A stretch of 16,600 bases of DNA, taken from JASHVB01 sp049522565 (lineage in GTDB: Bacteria; Pseudomonadota; Alphaproteobacteria; Acetobacterales; Acetobacteraceae). This document shows positions 7,200 through 14,117 of the stretch, one piece after another (the stretch's first letter is position 1; every line of letters starts with the position of its first letter). The notes beneath the pieces were generated by a model. It ran no database searches. It was not told the DNA's origin and saw nothing but the letters and a program-made list of their open reading frames with translations. The stretch spans positions 1 through 16,600 of the forward strand of contig JBEKNT010000122.1 in the NCBI GenBank assembly GCA_049522565.1, read 5' to 3'. The translations under genes and the position numbers were made by a program.

Positions 7200-7522
7200 A
7201 CACCAACGAAGTGGAAGACGTGCTGAGCACCGCCGCCGCCTGGCGCGCTGCCGGCGAACAGGTGGCGCTGGCCACGGTGACGGAGACCTGGGGCAGTTCG
7301 CCTCGGCCCGCCGGCAGCCAGATGGCGGTGACCAGGTCGGGCAAGATGGCCGGCTCGGTGTCCGGCGGCTGCATCGAGGGCGCCGTCGCCGACGCGGCGC
7401 TGAAGACGATGGAGACCGGCACGCCGCAACTGCTGGACTTCGGCGTGACCAACGAGCGTGCCTGGGAAGTCGGCCTGGCCTGCGGTGGCAAGGTAAAGGT
7501 GTTCGTGGAGCGGCTGCTGTGA
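7196..7522 (+). CDS. XdhC/CoxI family protein, N-terminal domain only
   Basis: A 108-residue protein equal to the XdhC_CoxI domain. It has the family blocks TVTETWGSSPRPAGSQMAV and GSVSGGCIEGAVADAA, and ends LACGGKVKVFVERLL. XdhC-type proteins bind molybdenum cofactor, protect it and hand it to the xanthine dehydrogenase-type apo-enzyme after sulfuration. Here this domain is a separate gene and the Rossmann domain follows as another gene 181 bases later. AGGA lies about 8 bases before ATG 7196, and the ATG overlaps the coxE-like stop, so translation is coupled. The split into two proteins also occurs in other molybdenum-hydroxylase operons and is not clearly a frameshift. A REP-like pair follows the stop. 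Confidence 0.9.
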   Translation: MNTNEVEDVLSTAAAWRAAGEQVALATVTETWGSSPRPAGSQMAVTRSGKMAGSVSGGCIEGAVADAALKTMETGTPQLLDFGVTNERAWEVGLACGGKVKVFVERLL

Positions 7523-7534
7523 GGGCGTCACGTC

Positions 7535-7703
7535 AACCTCTCCCGCTGCGCTGGAGAGGTCGCCGCGAAGCGGCGGGTGAGGGTGTCGCGGCCCCCCATG
7601 CCCAAGCTTCCTGCCGGCGCGCAGTAAGACCGAGACTGGCCTCGGCACCCTCACCCTCGGCGCATGCGCGCCTCGACCTCTCCCGCTGCGCGGGAGAGGT
7701 ATT
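7535..7703. repeat. Inverted pair of REP-like hairpin elements between the two xdhC genes
   Basis: The left element (7535-7585) contains stem ACCTCTCC/GGAGAGGT (7536-7543 with 7553-7560) and CGCCGC-GAA-GCGGCG (7561-7575), ending GGTGAGGGTG. The right element (7646-7703) is a related copy in opposite orientation: CACCCTCACC, then GGCGC-ATGC-GCGCC (7659-7672), then the 11-bp stem ACCTCTCCCGC/GCGGGAGAGGT. Both elements can fold alone or pair with each other across about 60 bases. This is the layout of bacterial interspersed mosaic elements, placed inside an operon. Confidence 0.75.
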
Positions 7704-7706
7704 ATG
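7676..7706 (+). promoter_or_regulatory. Hairpin-sequestered ribosome binding site of the second xdhC gene
   Basis: A perfect 11-bp stem (7676-7686 with 7690-7700) with a TGC loop ends three bases before the ATG at 7704. Its 3' arm GCGGGAGAGGT supplies the only Shine-Dalgarno-like sequence for the gene (GGAGAGG, 7693-7699). The ribosome binding site is therefore provided by the repeat element and can be paired away. The pairing is seen in sequence; the effect on translation is inferred. Confidence 0.6.
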
Positions 7707-8408
7707 ACCCCCGACACACTCGCCACGCTGGAAGCGGCGAAGCGCGACGGGCGCCCTGTCGTGCTGGCCACCCGCCTGCCGGACGGCGAACAGCGCCTGC
7801 TGCCCGACCCGGCCTCGCCGGCCGAGCTGAACGCCGCGGCCGACCACGCCCTGCACGAGGATGTAAGCGGCACCGTGAAGGTCGCCGGAGCGGATTGGTT
7901 CCTGCACGTCTACAACCCGCCGCTGCGGCTGGTCGTGGTGGGCGCGGTGCACATCGCCCAGGCGCTGGTGCCGTTCGCCGCGCAATGCGGCTTCGCGGTC
8001 ACCGTGGTCGATCCGCGCCGCTCCTTCGCCTCGGACGAGCGCTTTCCCAACGTGACCATCTCCACCGCCTGGCCGGACGAGGCGATGGACGCACTGCGCC
8101 CGGACGCGCGCACCGCGGTGGTGACGCTGACGCACGACCCGAAGCTCGACGATCCGGCGCTGGATCGCGCGTTGAAGTCGCCCGCCTTCTACATCGGCGC
8201 CCTCGGCTCCCGCCGCACCCATGCCGCGCGGCTCAAGCGGTTGCGCGAACTCGGTCACACCGACGCCGCCCTGGCGCGGATCAAAGGTCCGGTCGGCCTC
8301 AACATCGAGGCGGTTACCGCGCCGGAGATCGCGCTCTCCATCATCGCCGAGGTGGTCGCCGTGCGGCGCGGCGCGCCGGTGCCGCAGAAGGCGCCGCTCG
8401 CGGCATGA
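7704..8408 (+). CDS. XdhC family protein, Rossmann domain
   Basis: A 234-residue protein matching the C-terminal Rossmann part of XdhC/CoxF-type molybdenum-hydroxylase maturation factors. Residues 1-65 are a short N-terminal part. Then comes LRLVVVGAVHIAQALVPFAA, where most relatives read a GAGH-type glycine motif and here the second glycine is valine. It continues with VVDPRRSFAS, VVTLTHDPKLDDPAL and FYIGALGSRRTHAARLKRL, and ends with VGLNIEAVTAPEIALSIIAE, all family blocks. It should act together with the preceding CoxI-domain protein in loading sulfurated cofactor. ATG 7704 is chosen because it directly follows the repeat-derived Shine-Dalgarno. A 58-base gap separates it from the next gene. 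Confidence 0.9.
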   Translation: MTPDTLATLEAAKRDGRPVVLATRLPDGEQRLLPDPASPAELNAAADHALHEDVSGTVKVAGADWFLHVYNPPLRLVVVGAVHIAQALVPFAAQCGFAVTVVDPRRSFASDERFPNVTISTAWPDEAMDALRPDARTAVVTLTHDPKLDDPALDRALKSPAFYIGALGSRRTHAARLKRLRELGHTDAALARIKGPVGLNIEAVTAPEIALSIIAEVVAVRRGAPVPQKAPLAA

Positions 8409-8466
8409 TCCGGGCGGCTTCGGCGGCCAGACGCGGTCTCGGCAGGCAACAGGAAGGGCCGCGGAC

Positions 8467-10125
8467 ATGAAATTCGGCGCCGTTCCGCTGGACGCGGCCC
8501 GCGGCGCCATCATGGCGCACAGCCAGCGGGTCGGCGAGAAGATGATCCGCAAGGGCTCGGTGCTGGACGACGCCGCGCTCGCCGCATTGCGCGACGCCGG
8601 CCGCACCGAGGTGATCTGCGCCCGCCTGGAACCGGGCGACGTGCCGGAGGACATCGCCGCCGATCGGCTGGCCGCGCCGCTGGTCTCGCCGCTGATCGCG
8701 CGCTCGCGGGCCGCCACCGGGCGGGTGAACCTCGCCGCCGAAGCCCCTGGGTTGCTGCGCGTCGATGCGGGGAAAATCGACCGGCTGAACAGCATCGACG
8801 AGGCGCTGACCGTCGGCACCCTGCCCGACTACGCGGTGGTGGCACCGCGCGACCTCGTCGCCACCATCAAGGTGATCCCGTTCTCGGTGCCGGGCACCGT
8901 GCTGACGGTGGCGGAAACCCTGGCGCGGCAGGGCGGCTCGCCGCTCACGCTGCACCCGTTTCGCGCCCTGAAGGTCGGCCTGGTCGTCACCGAGCTGCCC
9001 GGCCTGAAGGACAGCACCACCGAGAAGACCATCGCCGCCACCGAACAGCGGGTCACCGCCCTGACCGGCACCCTGCTCCCCCCCGTGCACTGCGCACACG
9101 AGGAAATGGCGATCGGCGGCGCGCTGGAGGGGTTGCTGGGCGACGGCGCGGAGCTGCTGCTGGTGGTCGGCGCCTCGGCGGTGCTGGACCGGCGCGACGT
9201 CGGGCCGGCGGGGATCGTGCGCGCCGGCGGAGAAATCCTGCATTTCGGCATGCCGGTCGATCCGGGCAACCTGATCTGCCTCGGCCGCATCGGCGATTGC
9301 CCCGCGCTGGTGCTGCCCGGCTGCGCCCGCAGCCCGAAGCTGAACGGCATCGACTGGGTGCTGCACCGGCTGTTCGCCGGCCTGAAGGTGGCGCCGGCCG
9401 ACATGATGAAAATGGGCGTCGGCGGCTTGCTGAAGGAGATCGATGTGCGGCCGCTGCCGCGGGAGAAGGCCTCGGCGCAACCGCCGCACGGCGTAGCCCC
9501 GCGCAGCGCGCCGACCATCGCGGCGGTGGTGCTGGGCGCCGGGCGCTCACGGCGGATGGCGCCGCACAACAAGCTGCTGGTCGCCGACAAGACCGGCAAG
9601 ACGATGATCGCCCGCGTGGTGGACAACGTGCTGTCGTCGAACGCAAGGCCGATCCTGGTGGTGCTCGGCCACCAGGCGGAGCAAGTAGAGCATGCGCTGG
9701 GGGGGCGGCCGGTGCGATACGTGCATGCGGTGGACTATGCCGAGGGGCTGTCGGCCAGCCTGAAGGCCGGCATCGCGGCGGTGCCGCCGGACTGCGCGGC
9801 GGCACTGGTCTGCCTGGGCGACATGCCGCTGGTCACCGGCCGGATGATCGACCGGCTGCTGGCGGCGTACGATCCGGACGAGGGGCGGCTGATCGTGCTG
9901 CCGGTGTTCCGCGGCAAGCAGGGCAACCCGATGCTGTGGGACCGCCGGTTCTTCCCGGAGATCCTCGCGATCAGCGGCGATTCCGGCGCCCGGTTCCTGG
10001 TCGGCAAGCACATGGAAGCGGTGGCCGAGGTGGAGATGGCCGACGACGCCGTGCTGCGCGACTTCGACACCACGGAGTCGCTGGCGAGCCTGCCGCCGCG
10101 GCTGCGGCCCGAAGGGCTCGCCTGA
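8467..10125 (+). CDS. MoeA-like / MobA-like fusion: molybdopterin-binding and NTP-transferase protein
   Basis: A 552-residue two-domain protein. Residues 1 to about 340 are a MoeA/MogA-type molybdopterin-binding region: VPLDAARGAIMAHSQRVGEK at the start, LKVGLVVTELPGLKDSTTEK, and the GASAVLDRRDVGPAGI and GMPVDPGNLICLG blocks. Residues about 350-552 are a MobA/MocA-type nucleotidyltransferase: VVLGAGRSRRMAPHNKLLV (GAG at 357-359), CLGDMPLV (metal-binding Asp) and a GKQGNPMLW block. The likely activity is transfer of CMP or GMP to molybdopterin for a xanthine dehydrogenase/CO dehydrogenase-type enzyme; cytosine use is usual for such operons but not proven here. ATG 8467 is chosen with AGGAAGG about 10 bases upstream. 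It is the last gene of the operon. Confidence 0.92.
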   Translation: MKFGAVPLDAARGAIMAHSQRVGEKMIRKGSVLDDAALAALRDAGRTEVICARLEPGDVPEDIAADRLAAPLVSPLIARSRAATGRVNLAAEAPGLLRVDAGKIDRLNSIDEALTVGTLPDYAVVAPRDLVATIKVIPFSVPGTVLTVAETLARQGGSPLTLHPFRALKVGLVVTELPGLKDSTTEKTIAATEQRVTALTGTLLPPVHCAHEEMAIGGALEGLLGDGAELLLVVGASAVLDRRDVGPAGIVRAGGEILHFGMPVDPGNLICLGRIGDCPALVLPGCARSPKLNGIDWVLHRLFAGLKVAPADMMKMGVGGLLKEIDVRPLPREKASAQPPHGVAPRSAPTIAAVVLGAGRSRRMAPHNKLLVADKTGKTMIARVVDNVLSSNARPILVVLGHQAEQVEHALGGRPVRYVHAVDYAEGLSASLKAGIAAVPPDCAAALVCLGDMPLVTGRMIDRLLAAYDPDEGRLIVLPVFRGKQGNPMLWDRRFFPEILAISGDSGARFLVGKHMEAVAEVEMADDAVLRDFDTTESLASLPPRLRPEGLA

Positions 10126-10188
10126 CCGGCGCCGCTGCCCGCTTCGAGCGCTTGGCATCGGGTTGACGATCCCGCGGTTCAACCACGC

Positions 10189-10250
10189 AGCGTCTCGTCG
10201 GCGTCTCATTTTGTTCGCTGTGGGATTGCGTCGCATCCGGTGAGAGGCAT
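10189..10250. repeat. CGTCTC repeat, copy 1
   Basis: Two CGTCTC hexamers, 11 bases apart (10191-10196 and 10202-10207), are followed by ATTTTG. A partly complementary TGAGAGGC lies about 35 bases on (from about 10241), allowing a weak hairpin with GCGTCTCA. The order and spacing match copy 2 at 10369-10429. Confidence 0.5.
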
Positions 10251-10368
10251 CCGCGGCAGCGGCGCCGGGATTTGCTGCCTGCCAGTCTCTGCGTGACGGG
10301 TGCCCGCCTGCGGCAGCTCAGGCGCGGCGGGGCACGGAATGGGGCGGGGTGCGGTTGAGAGCCGACGA

Positions 10369-10429
10369 CGCGTCTCATGATCGTCTCGTTTTGCCGCATG
10401 AGAGATCGACGCACATGCCATGAGACGCG
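10369..10429. repeat. CGTCTC repeat, copy 2, nested inverted repeat
   Basis: CGCGTCTCATG (10369-10379) and CATGAGACGCG (10419-10429) are a perfect 11-bp inverted repeat. Inside it a second, bulged stem pairs ATCGTCTC (10380-10387) with GAGAGAT (10400-10406) around a 12-base loop. As in copy 1, two CGTCTC hexamers stand 11 bases apart and are followed by GTTTTG. Function is unknown: structured RNA, protein-binding site or mobile-repeat remnant are all possible. Confidence 0.6.
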
Positions 10430-10689
10430 GCCACCGTAGCAGGTGAACCGGCGGTTGCGGCATCCCGGCGAGCCCCGGTCCCGGTTTGCGGCAGTGCAAG
10501 GTTTTCCGCCCGGCGACAGCGCGGCGGGCCATCGAGGGCCACGGGAGTCGTGCCGGTATGGCGTGCCGGGGACTGGCCGGGCGGTCCGCATCGCGCCGCC
10601 GGAGGGGGCCGACACCGCCGCGTGCGCCCCGGCTCCTGTGGCACTCCGTGGCCCTCCGCCCTGGCTCCGTGCTGCAAACCTTGCGCCGC

Positions 10690-10717
10690 CCCGTCCCGCA
10701 CTGGCGTTCGGGACGGG
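10690..10717 (-). terminator. G+C-rich hairpin after the unrecognised gene
   Basis: CCCGTCCCG (10690-10698) pairs perfectly with CGGGACGGG (10709-10717) over a 10-base loop, starting 10 bases past the stop codon at 10727. There is no T-run on the minus strand, so termination would be weak or factor-assisted. Confidence 0.4.
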
Positions 10718-10726
10718 CACGCAGCC

Positions 10727-11650
10727 TCACTCCGCGGCGGCGCTCATGCCGTCGAGGGCGCGCAAGATTGGGCTGGTGCTGGTGGCGATGGCACGCAGCA
10801 GGTCGTCGTCAGGCGGTCCGAAGCTGCAATGGGGCGGCAGCCCGCCGTGGTGCCGGATTTCCCGGGCGCGATGGGGATAGGTAACGGCGTAGTAGTCGGT
10901 CTCGGCGGCCAGGTCGCGCGGCGGCTCGTCGGCCTCCGCCGGCGCCGCCATGCCCCGGGCCCGCCGTGGCCCCGGGGTCTGCTCGGGCGCGGCGGGAGCC
11001 GCCGGCCATGCGGCGACGGGCGCGGATACGGGCGGCAGCGGCGGTGCCGCGGCGGGCGGCGGTGGCGGAGAAGCCTCGGCCAGCACGGGCGGCGGCGGCG
11101 CGACCGGCACGGGCTCGGCGGCGGGCGTCGGCGGTGCGGCGGCCGGTGCCGGCGCCGGTTGCGCCTCAGCGGGCGTGGCCGGCACCGGACCCGCCGCCAG
11201 CGCCCGCTGGAGCTCGCTGGTGACGACATACTGCGTCCATTCGTCGGCCTTGAGCGCGGCATCGCTCTTCTCGCGCTTGTGCCGCACCGCCTGTGCCCGC
11301 AGCAGATGGCCGTGGGCGCCCTGCGACGCCCGCAGCATGGCGACGTACTGGGCGTTGAGCTTGACCTCGAGCGCGATGTCGCCGGCATGCTTGCGCAGCA
11401 GCCGCAGCACGTCGTCGGCCTGGGCGCGGGCCGCGACGCACTGGGCGGCGAGGCGGGCCTCGTTGGCGTTGGTCGGCAGCATGCCGGCCACCTCGTCGAT
11501 GGCGGACTGGGTGCGGGCGAGCAGTGCCTCGGGCGTGTCGTTCACCGGCGGCGGCAGGATGCCGGCGAGGGTATGAATGAGCTGGTAGTAGGCCTGGGTC
11601 GGGAGGCCTAGGAGCTGGGCGGGTTGCTGCGGTTGGCGATAGGTTTCCAT
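10727..11650 (-). CDS. Unrecognised protein with helical N-domain and Pro/Ala-rich linker
   Basis: A 307-residue protein that I do not recognise. Residues 1-150 are predicted mostly helical: LLGLPTQAYYQLIHTLAGIL, then an acidic/amphipathic run ending with a charged RHKREKSDAALKADEW segment. Residues about 154-245 are a low-complexity Pro/Ala linker. Residues 250-307 look folded and specific: TDYYAVTYPHRAREIRHHGG, LPPHCSFGPPDDDLLRAI, then a helical tail. No signal peptide or membrane segment was seen, so a cytoplasmic protein is likely. ATG 11650 is chosen because a -10 (TATAAA) ends 7 bases before it, leaving no leader. The coding claim rests on codon bias, the clean promoter and the domain-like organisation. 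The convergent plus-strand frame is Gly-rich shadow. A multi-domain scaffold or regulator is possible, but no function can be assigned. Confidence 0.7.
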   Translation of the reverse strand: METYRQPQQPAQLLGLPTQAYYQLIHTLAGILPPPVNDTPEALLARTQSAIDEVAGMLPTNANEARLAAQCVAARAQADDVLRLLRKHAGDIALEVKLNAQYVAMLRASQGAHGHLLRAQAVRHKREKSDAALKADEWTQYVVTSELQRALAAGPVPATPAEAQPAPAPAAAPPTPAAEPVPVAPPPPVLAEASPPPPPAAAPPLPPVSAPVAAWPAAPAAPEQTPGPRRARGMAAPAEADEPPRDLAAETDYYAVTYPHRAREIRHHGGLPPHCSFGPPDDDLLRAIATSTSPILRALDGMSAAAE

Positions 11651-11686
11651 GCTTGGCTTTATAGCCAATTCTAGGAATATAGTCAA
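11651..11686 (-). promoter_or_regulatory. Strong promoter of the unrecognised gene, likely leaderless, with two dyads
   Basis: On the minus strand TTGACT (11681-11686) is separated by exactly 17 bases from TATAAA (11658-11663), a near-consensus sigma-70-type promoter. Seven bases later comes the ATG (11650), so the start site should fall at or next to the start codon, and no Shine-Dalgarno is visible. The 16-base dyad TTGGCT-TTAT-AGCCAA (11653-11668) covers the -10, and ATTC-TAG-GAAT (11668-11678) fills part of the spacer. Both could bind a repressor. Confidence 0.7.
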
Positions 11687-12034
11687 GGTGACGTTGCGGC
11701 CCGGGCTTGGGAGGGGAAGCCGGCGGCGAGCCGCTTGCGGGGCGGTTGGTGAAGAACAGCCGGATTTGACGCAACTGCGACATTCCCAGCCGGCCGACGT
11801 GGTTCGGTGTCGGAGACGAAGCTGCCAAAGCTCCCCGGATGGTGGGACCGGCTACTTGGCGCCCAAGGCGGTAGTCCCGCCGAAGCTCGCTAATCTTCCA
11901 GAGTGGACGTTTCGCATTGTGGTGTCAGCCGATTTGGATAACCTTGGCGGCCGTCCTTCCCATCCTTGTCACCACAGCTCGACCCGTCTGCTGCGCCGCC
12001 ACGGACACGCTGACCCCTGACCTGAGGACACGCC
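11687..12034. other. Intergenic gap of about 350 bases, nothing recognised
   Basis: This is divergent space between the unrecognised gene and the glyoxalase gene. Short open frames exist on both strands but none shows family motifs or a start with a Shine-Dalgarno. No convincing repeat or promoter for the plus-strand gene was recognised. Confidence 0.4.
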
Positions 12035-12454
12035 ATGACCAAATATCTGCACACCATGATCCGCGTCAGTTCGCTGGAGGACAGCATCGCCTTCTTCGAG
12101 GTGCTCGGCCTGCACGAGATCCGCCGCCGTCCCGACGAGAAGGGCCGCTACACCAACGTGTTCCTCGCCGCCCCCGGCGACGAGGCGGCTGCCTTGGAAC
12201 TCACCTACAACTGGGATCCCGAGCCTTATGCGGGTGGCCGCAATTTCGGGCATCTCGCCTATGCCGTGGACAACATCTACGACACCTGCAGCGCCTTCAT
12301 CGCCCGCGGCGTGACGATCAACCGCCCGCCGCGTGACGGCCGCATGGCCTTCATCCGCACGCCGGACGGCATCTCCATCGAGCTGCTGCAGGCCGGCGGC
12401 GCGCTGCCGCCTGCCGAACCCTGGACCAGCATGGCCAACACCGGTTCCTGGTAG
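12035..12454 (+). CDS. gloA: Glyoxalase I-like VOC protein (lactoylglutathione lyase)
   Basis: A 139-residue vicinal-oxygen-chelate protein, the size of bacterial glyoxalase I. It would isomerise the methylglyoxal-glutathione hemithioacetal to S-lactoylglutathione in the cytoplasm. The four metal ligands of the family are present: H6 (LHTMIRV), E55 (LELTYNW), H73 (FGHLAYAVDN) and E116 (GISIELLQ). The wording HTMIRV and ELTYNW is close to classical GloA. It differs by a shortened loop before the last strand (PPRDGRMAFIRTPDG), lacking the usual GPVKGG-type segment. ATG 12035 has GAGGA about 8 bases upstream. It could also be another VOC dioxygenase or isomerase, so the symbol is likely but not certain. 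The aldolase gene follows after 143 bases in the same direction. Confidence 0.85.
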   Translation: MTKYLHTMIRVSSLEDSIAFFEVLGLHEIRRRPDEKGRYTNVFLAAPGDEAAALELTYNWDPEPYAGGRNFGHLAYAVDNIYDTCSAFIARGVTINRPPRDGRMAFIRTPDGISIELLQAGGALPPAEPWTSMANTGSW

Positions 12455-12597
12455 GGCCGGAAGCCCGCTGGCGCTGCTGGGATCGTGGCGCTTCTGGGCT
12501 GAATCGCGGGAGCGGCTGGCGGCTTGAAGGTCATTGGACGCGTGTCACAAGGCGTGTTTGAAAACCTCTGTCTCGCGATGGGAGCCTCGTACGATCC

Positions 12598-13407
12598 ATG
12601 AAAGAGAACAGCATAAGGCGGGCGGTGCGCGAGGGGCGGGCCGCGCTGGGGACCGGGCTCAAGGAGTTCGCCTCGCGCGGCGTGCCGTGGATCATCGAGG
12701 CCGCCGGCTTCGACTACTGCATGATCGACCACGAACACGGCGCCTTCGACCTCGAGACGATCGCGGATCTCGCCGGGTGGTTCCAGGCCACCAACGTCTC
12801 GGCGATCGTGCGGATCCACAAATCCTTCACGTACCTGATCCCGGCGATCCTCGATCAGGGGATCATGGGCGTGCAGGTTTCGGAGGTCGATACCGTGGCG
12901 GAGGCACGCGCGATTGCGCGGGAGGCAAAATATCCGCCGATCGGCAATCGCGGCATCTCGGGGCAGGGGATGCACACCGGATACCGGAGTTTTGGCGCGC
13001 GTCACGCGACCGAGTATGCGCCTTGGGCCAATGCCAACATCGTCGTTTGCGTGTCGATCGAGTCGCTCGAAGGGCTGGAGAATGTCGAGGCGATCGCGGC
13101 CGTGGAGGGCATCGACATGATCGCCTATGGCCACTCGGACCTCAGTGCGCGCCTCGGCGTGCATCTCCAGCTAGAGCACCCGACGTTCAAGGCAGCCGTG
13201 CGCCGGATCGCGGCGGCCTGCAACGCGCAGGGGAAACTTGCCCGAGGGTCTGCGGAAACCGAGGCGCAGATCGAGGAGTACTGGCGGCTTGGGTGCAAGG
13301 TGTTGAACCTGCCCGGCACCGACGTCAGCACGTATTTGGATGGGCTGAAGGCGCGGGCTGGGCGGGCGCAGGCGCGGCTGAAGTCGATCGGGGTGCCGGT
13401 GCCTTGA
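12598..13407 (+). CDS. HpcH/HpaI-family class II aldolase
   Basis: A 269-residue protein of the HpcH/HpaI aldolase family, whose members cleave 4-hydroxy-2-oxo-acids or 2-keto-3-deoxy sugar acids in a metal-dependent retro-aldol reaction. Key residues by comparison with HpaI: H47 in DHEHGAFD (general base), R72 in AIVRIHK (pyruvate carboxylate), and metal ligands E155 (SIESLEGLENVEAI) and D181 (YGHSDLSARLG). QVSEVDTVAEARAIA (93-107) and the PPIGNRGISG block are typical. The position just before E155, usually Gln-Ile, reads Ser-Ile here, hinting at a different substrate preference. ATG 12598 has only a weak GGGAG about 14 bases upstream. It might share a transcript with the glyoxalase gene; the substrate cannot be stated. 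Confidence 0.9.
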   Translation: MKENSIRRAVREGRAALGTGLKEFASRGVPWIIEAAGFDYCMIDHEHGAFDLETIADLAGWFQATNVSAIVRIHKSFTYLIPAILDQGIMGVQVSEVDTVAEARAIAREAKYPPIGNRGISGQGMHTGYRSFGARHATEYAPWANANIVVCVSIESLEGLENVEAIAAVEGIDMIAYGHSDLSARLGVHLQLEHPTFKAAVRRIAAACNAQGKLARGSAETEAQIEEYWRLGCKVLNLPGTDVSTYLDGLKARAGRAQARLKSIGVPVP

Positions 13408-13449
13408 GAGGGGCGCCGGTCAGGGCGGGGGTGTGGTAACGCCGCCGAG

Positions 13450-13866
13450 TCAGCTTTGCCATGGGTCGACGACCCGGAGCCCGCCGGCCTCGTAGGGCGA
13501 CGTGTCACGTGACGCGACGAGGAAGCCACGCGAGGCGGCGATCGCGGCGATGTATCCATCCGGCGTCGGGAACCCACGACCGGCGTTGCGCGCAGCGACG
13601 GCGAGCGCGGTGTAGTGGCGCGCAGCATCGGTGTCGAACGGCAGCACGCGATCGCTGAACAGCTCGAGCAGGCCGTCGAGTGCGCGCGTCAAGGTGTTCC
13701 TGCGCCTGCCTGCCGGCAGCACGGCAATCCCGAACAGGATCTCCGCCAGGGTGACGCTGGTGAGGTAGAGCGTTTCGGCGACCTGCCCGTTCAACCAGGC
13801 CCGCACTGCGGGATTTGGCTCTGGCTTCATTGCCTCGGAGATCACATTGGTGTCGAGGACGATCAT
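13450..13866 (-). CDS. vapC: VapC/FitB-type PIN-domain toxin (module 2)
   Basis: A 138-residue PIN-domain ribonuclease toxin with a complete acidic quartet: D5 (MIVLDTNVISE), E42 (LAEILFGI), D103 (TPDGYIAAIA) and D121 (VASRDTSPYE). It ends RVVDPW, typical of FitB-like toxins. It should cleave RNA when freed from its antitoxin. The start ATG (13864-13866) overlaps the antitoxin stop by ATGA. It is clearly a different lineage from module 1 (their residues agree mainly at the motifs), so the two pairs are not a recent duplication. Confidence 0.93.
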   Translation of the reverse strand: MIVLDTNVISEAMKPEPNPAVRAWLNGQVAETLYLTSVTLAEILFGIAVLPAGRRRNTLTRALDGLLELFSDRVLPFDTDAARHYTALAVAARNAGRGFPTPDGYIAAIAASRGFLVASRDTSPYEAGGLRVVDPWQS

Positions 13867-14117
13867 TCGAACTTCATCGGCTTCGCCGGCGATTTGTCCC
13901 GCGTCCGGTCGATGGCCGCGATGTCCTCGTCCGTGAGGCGGACCTTGCGGCCCAGGGCGGCCAGTGCGTCGCCGAGGCGAACGCGCTTTGCCGGCTTCAC
14001 GGCCCGTTGCAGGATATCGCGAATCTCGGCCTCGGCGCTGCGGCCGTGTTGGGCGGCGCGCACGCGCAGTGCGCGATGCACCTCATCGGGCACATTCCTG
14101 ACGGTGATCGAGGCCAT
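13863..14117 (-). CDS. vapB: VapB/FitA-type ribbon-helix-helix antitoxin (module 2)
   Basis: An 84-residue antitoxin. Residues 1-40 (MASITVRNVPDEVHRALRVR, then HGRSAEAEIRDILQRAV) make a FitA-like ribbon-helix-helix DNA-binding domain, and the lysine/proline-rich tail ending SPAKPMKFE should contact the toxin. ATG 14117 is chosen because AGGCAGG lies about 9 bases upstream and the fold begins there; the frame can be extended to 14216 without family support. It forms a coupled operon with the downstream toxin (4-base overlap). The octamer TGATAGCA at 14146-14153 lies in the promoter region. Confidence 0.91.
   Translation of the reverse strand: MASITVRNVPDEVHRALRVRAAQHGRSAEAEIRDILQRAVKPAKRVRLGDALAALGRKVRLTDEDIAAIDRTRDKSPAKPMKFE

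Larger units (their letters stand above)
10126..10726. other. Non-coding convergent gap of 600 bases
   Basis: This lies between the converging MobA-fusion gene and the unrecognised minus-strand gene. Open frames here have no recognisable protein features and overlap each other in several frames. The stretch does contain two copies of a CGTCTC-based hairpin repeat and a G+C-rich stem (10690-10717), described separately. The region 10440-10680 shows nothing further. Confidence 0.55.

Noticed and set aside
7533..9489. Long minus-strand frames opposite xdhC and the MobA fusion
   Set aside because: They are typical G+C-rich shadow frames; the plus strand carries all the family motifs.
10550..11611. 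Plus-strand Gly/Arg-rich frame opposite the unrecognised gene
   Set aside because: Low-complexity antisense of the Pro/Ala linker. The minus strand has the promoter and a non-repetitive C-terminal domain.
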